Shown here: one piece after another, positions 22,513-24,606 of the stretch
How the letters are laid out: each line of letters starts with the position of its first letter
Position numbering within the stretch: position 1 is the stretch's first letter
Source of the DNA: a virus
DNA length: 24,606 nucleotides
Virus record (IMG/VR): IMGVR_UViG_3300027513_000046
Location: 1 to 24,606 of that record
Reading direction: 5' to 3' (one strand)
Translations under genes and position numbers: made by a program
Notes under the pieces: generated by a model
Told to the model about the DNA's origin: nothing
Databases searched by the model: none
The model's input: only the letters and a program-made list of their open reading frames with translations

Positions 22513-23568
22513 TTATCTAATTGGGTTGTGACATAAAGGACAGAGTTTTCCCTTCGTGTTTTTCTCAAACATTTTCTCAGCATGTTCCAGCGCAGTGCCA
22601 GCAGTTTCAATTCGTGTGAATCGTTCACTCGCTTGTTCAATGATCTGTTCCAGCCCTTCAATTTGCAGATCGAGATCGTGCCAAATGTTAAACGATTTTT
22701 CTACTGAGGAGAAATCTGGCGGAGGTCGAGAAGCCTTTTCCCGCTCACTGAGATCGATGAGAACTGACTCAAGAGCAGTCGTGGCCTGTTGAGTATCAAG
22801 GGCGAGTCGTAGTCGAGTGAGAACATCCTCGCCATCTGCGCCCTTCTCTCCCAGTAGACTCGCTTGCTGACGAAGCTGATTTGCGTTCCTTCCGAGTGTG
22901 ACCAGTTGATTGCAAGTTTCTTCGGCATTTAGAAATCTTTCGTTCGCTGCCTTTAATTTTTTAAACTCTTCGATCCGATCCTGCTGTGGCTTCAGTTGCT
23001 CGTATTCCTTCTTTACCTCTTCGAGACGTTCATGGCAAAGGGTCTTTCTTTCCTGGGCTTGTCGGACGGCCGAGGAAATATTCGAGAGAGTTGTATCGAT
23101 GACGGAGAGATCCACCACGGCATTGAGACGACGCGAGACTTCGCCGGCTGTTTCGTTAAACCAAAAAGGAGAGTCGTGCTGGGACTGGAAATTGATTTCG
23201 TTGACGTTGAGCAGTTTGACGATGTCTTGTGGCACCCCTTGCCCGAATGCTTTGAGTTCCTCTCCGTTCAGTTCGTAGGTGTTGAGACCCGAGGTCCCTT
23301 TGATACGGGTGATGTCGTGGGAAAGATGATTGTCTCCAGTCTCCTTGGCAGTTTGGCAGACAGTCAGAATGACTTTCGTTTTCTTGGCACCCTCCCGAAT
23401 GAATTCGTCGCCTCCGAGATCGTTCAAACACACCCAGCGAAGTGCCCGCAGGATCGAAGACTTGCCTGCATCGGTGGGACCCTTCAGACTGGTAATCGTT
23501 TTGGAGAAATCGATGGTGATCTCCTCGTGCCCTTGGAAATCAACCAGTTTTATCGCGACCAATCGCAT
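22513..23568 (-). CDS. Rad50/SbcC-like ATPase, N-terminal half with zinc hook
   Basis: A 351-aa protein. Residues 1-150 are the N-terminal lobe: 'MRLVAIKLVDFQGHEEITIDF', Walker A 'GPTDAGKSS' (30-38; Lys36, Ser37), and a Q-loop region 'INFQSQHDSPFWF' (125-137). Residues about 165-340 are coiled coil with two breaks (GEKGADGED; SRPPPDF). The protein ends at a CxxC half-hook, 'CPLCHNPIR' (Cys343, Cys346). In complete Rad50/SbcC a second coil and the C-terminal lobe would follow; here a stop does, and that lobe is encoded 3 kb away (19099-19671). Hook Cys pairs bind zinc to dimerise molecules. It is the first gene of the leftward operon, with ribosome-binding site AAGGG 3 nt before the ATG. Confidence 0.88.
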   Translation of the reverse strand: MRLVAIKLVDFQGHEEITIDFSKTITSLKGPTDAGKSSILRALRWVCLNDLGGDEFIREGAKKTKVILTVCQTAKETGDNHLSHDITRIKGTSGLNTYELNGEELKAFGQGVPQDIVKLLNVNEINFQSQHDSPFWFNETAGEVSRRLNAVVDLSVIDTTLSNISSAVRQAQERKTLCHERLEEVKKEYEQLKPQQDRIEEFKKLKAANERFLNAEETCNQLVTLGRNANQLRQQASLLGEKGADGEDVLTRLRLALDTQQATTALESVLIDLSEREKASRPPPDFSSVEKSFNIWHDLDLQIEGLEQIIEQASERFTRIETAGTALEHAEKMFEKNTKGKLCPLCHNPIR

Positions 23569-23629
23569 TGCCCTTATTATCTCGAAATCATGGGCAAATC
23601 ACATCATAAAAGAAATTCAAAGAAAGTTC

Positions 23630-23657
23630 TTGCACTCTCTGAATAAATTAGTAAAGT
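23630..23657 (+). promoter_or_regulatory. Promoter-like element, copy 1
   Basis: TTGCAC, six bases, AATAAA, four bases, TAAAGT. With TTGCAC as a -35-like and TAAAGT as a -10-like box, the spacer is 16 bp. The same arrangement with identical spacing recurs at 24293-24320. Both lie just upstream of rightward genes, and this one gives a leader of about 80 nt to the ATG at 23743. Confidence 0.5.
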
Positions 23658-23742
23658 TGTGGACATGAAGAAAAACCAAATAATGAAAAACCAAACCAAA
23701 CCAAAGCACCCCTTATCGGACATCAACCCCGGAGGGTTGATA

Positions 23743-24021
23743 ATGGTCAATCCGTGGATGGCAATTCCATCCGACGAGGCAGAAGCCAACGTGAAGGCTG
23801 CTCAAGACGCTGGCGACATGGAGGTGATCGCTCTGTCCTATGAGACCATTGCTGCCGCTCCTGATCTGTTCAAAGAACTTGATGCAATTCTAGCAGCACT
23901 GGAAGCTGGCGAAACAGTTACAATCGAACCCGGCAGTGTCAAAGCACATGCAATCGGAACAGCAGTTGGAAAAGCCAACGGGACTGTCACCACCCTCACG
24001 CAACTCAACAAAACAAAGTAA
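23743..24021 (+). CDS. Small hypothetical protein, first gene of rightward operon
   Basis: I chose ATG 23743 because GGAGG lies 7 nt before it, the best ribosome-binding site in the window. The product has 92 aa (start MVNPWMAIPSDEAEANVKAA). Upstream in-frame starts (ATG 23683, ATG 23665, GTG 23659) lack such a site and would add a low-complexity Lys/Asn/Gln-rich segment. The middle is helical (DLFKELDAILAALEAGETV), then 'IEPGSVKAHAIGTAVGKANG'. No family is recognised. The stop shares a base with the next ATG. A promoter-like element is upstream. Confidence 0.6.
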   Translation: MVNPWMAIPSDEAEANVKAAQDAGDMEVIALSYETIAAAPDLFKELDAILAALEAGETVTIEPGSVKAHAIGTAVGKANGTVTTLTQLNKTK

Positions 24022-24290
24022 TGGACCGAGATAAATTACTCAAAACCGTCCGTGAACTATTCAAGGACAAACCGTCCATCATCGTTCGTGAGCAGGCATT
24101 CCTTGGATCGGGTGGTGCTCGCAGTGACTTTGAATCACTTGTTGTGCCCCCGAGTCACATCGTTGTGGTTGTTGAAGACCACCCCGATCTTGCGACAGCC
24201 ACAGGTTGGGTTTCGTTACAATTGTCTAAGAGCAAAATCCCATTCAAACAAACCTACGAACACGGGTGGATTGTGTTCGTCTTAACTTAA
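24021..24290 (+). CDS. Small hypothetical protein
   Basis: An 89-aa protein, coupled by TAATG to the gene before it. It starts 'MDRDKLLKTVRELFKDKPSIIVREQAF', then a Gly/Ser-rich turn (LGSGGARSDFE), a strand 'SHIVVVVEDHPDLATATGWV', and ends 'HGWIVFVLT'. No known family is recognised; it looks like a small alpha/beta protein. It has no membrane segment. The next gene has its own promoter-like element, so this is probably the last gene of a two-gene unit. Confidence 0.55.
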   Translation: MDRDKLLKTVRELFKDKPSIIVREQAFLGSGGARSDFESLVVPPSHIVVVVEDHPDLATATGWVSLQLSKSKIPFKQTYEHGWIVFVLT

Positions 24291-24292
24291 AC

Positions 24293-24320
24293 TTGCACCG
24301 ATCAAATAAACACTTAGAGT
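24293..24320 (+). promoter_or_regulatory. Promoter-like element, copy 2
   Basis: TTGCAC, six bases, AATAAA, four bases, TAGAGT: the same layout and spacing as copy 1 at 23630-23657. It lies 38 nt upstream of the ATG of the sigma-like gene, and an AGGAAAG ribosome-binding site lies between. The shared boxes suggest one RNA polymerase holoenzyme serves both units. Confidence 0.5.
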
Positions 24321-24358
24321 AACCACGTTCGAAAAACCATAGGAAAGTAATAAAACAT

Positions 24359-24606
24359 ATGAACCGAAAAATGCCGATTGATCCCAACGAAGTGTTCCCC
24401 CAGGTCGAAAACATGCTCTACTCCCTCGCGTGGAGCACAGCCAAAAAGTATCCAGTCACTTTTGAAGAAGCGAGGTCCGAGGCTTACTTCGCCTTCATGA
24501 AAGCCTGCACGGAATACAGCAGGGCCAAATCCAAAGGCGGGAAGTTCTCTTCCTGGTGCTACTTCAAAACCTGGACCCATTTGAAGACGTGGATCACCAA
24601 GCGAAC
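24359..24606 (+). CDS. Sigma-70 region-2-like protein, 3'-truncated
   Basis: The frame runs from ATG 24359 to the window end with no stop (82 codons seen). After 'MNRKMPIDPNEVFPQVEN' comes 'LYSLAWSTAKKYPVTFEEARSEAYFAFMKACTEYSR', then 'GGKFSSWCYFKTWTHLKTWITKR'. This matches sigma-70 region 2, in which 'A.KY......DL.QEg..gl.kA...y....g.kFssy.y..i...' covers core binding and -10 recognition. AGGAAAG precedes the start at 11 nt. A phage sigma-like protein could redirect host RNA polymerase to phage genes. The DNA-binding region 4 would lie beyond the window, so a full sigma factor cannot be confirmed. Confidence 0.65.
   Translation, partial: MNRKMPIDPNEVFPQVENMLYSLAWSTAKKYPVTFEEARSEAYFAFMKACTEYSRAKSKGGKFSSWCYFKTWTHLKTWITKR

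Noticed and set aside
23576-23629. Promoter for the leftward operon (a TATGAT-like box on the minus strand)
   Set aside because: No matching -35 box at a suitable distance could be found, so I do not list it as a feature.
22910-23646. Plus-strand frames opposite the N-terminal ATPase half
   Set aside because: The minus-strand protein has Walker A, coil and hook motifs; the opposite frames show none and start inside unrelated sequence.
24314-24580. Minus-strand frame opposite the sigma-like gene
   Set aside because: The plus-strand frame has a ribosome-binding site and a sigma region 2 pattern; the minus frame is of shadow composition.

Overview
The window is a stretch of a tailed double-stranded DNA phage with siphovirus-type (long, non-contractile) tail morphogenesis. 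The gene order on the + strand is the classical one: head-tail connector, head closure, HK97 gp10-like protein, tail terminator, tail tube, G/GT chaperones with a frameshift, tape measure, tail tip with DUF1833, NlpC/P60 and a J-like hub. No integrase, repressor, tRNA, insertion sequence or CRISPR array is visible. The host cannot be named from the sequence. A lipoprotein beside a membrane-anchored coiled-coil protein (a spanin-like pair) points to a diderm host. Many start codons lack a clear Shine-Dalgarno sequence and sit in an AT-rich 'taatATG' context.

Region 1 (1-7706, + strand) is the head-to-tail junction module. It starts with a 5'-truncated beta-helix protein. Next come a gp6-like connector, two virion proteins, a protein made of about 11-12 copies of a 24-residue repeat, and a MptE/DUF115-like putative glycosyltransferase. 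Head closure, gp10-like, tail terminator and tail tube genes follow. The region ends with the tail assembly chaperone pair, which carries a complete -1 frameshift signal: an A-AAA-AAC slippery heptamer, an 8-nt spacer and a perfect 9-bp stem. Genes are packed with ATGA or short overlaps.

Region 2 (7708-19102, + strand) holds the tape measure protein (867 aa, predicting a tail of roughly 130 nm), a small minor tail protein and a lysis-like cassette. The cassette is a holin-like membrane protein, an i-spanin-like coiled-coil protein and a 55-aa proline-rich lipoprotein. After it come a virion protein, a mosaic adhesin ending in a LamG/ConA-like domain, DUF1833, an NlpC/P60 peptidase and an approximately 1155-aa J-like tail hub. 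The last gene encodes a small secreted protein. The mosaic adhesin re-uses two modules seen elsewhere in the window: a VGKS/LLW repeat also in the tail terminator protein, and a domain homologous to the minor tail protein after the tape measure.

Region 3 (19099-23568, - strand) is a tightly coupled leftward operon for DNA metabolism. It encodes a Rad50/SbcC-like ATPase split into an N-terminal half ending at a zinc hook (CPLC) and a C-terminal half 3 kb downstream. An Mre11/SbcD-like nuclease and a string of small proteins lie between the halves. The nuclease gene begins at, or inside, a 28-unit hexanucleotide repeat. A coiled-coil gene lies directly in frame upstream of the C-terminal ATPase half, separated from it by one amber codon. 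A 25-aa transmembrane microprotein gene is hidden in the operon.

Region 4 (23569-24606, + strand) is a divergent rightward operon of two small unknown genes followed by the start of a sigma-70 region-2-like protein, cut off by the window end. The same promoter-like element (TTGCAC-N6-AATAAA-N4-TARAGT) precedes both the operon and the sigma-like gene. No gene-free stretch longer than about 175 bases exists in the window; the longest, between the divergent units (23569-23742), holds promoter-like and ribosome-binding signals.
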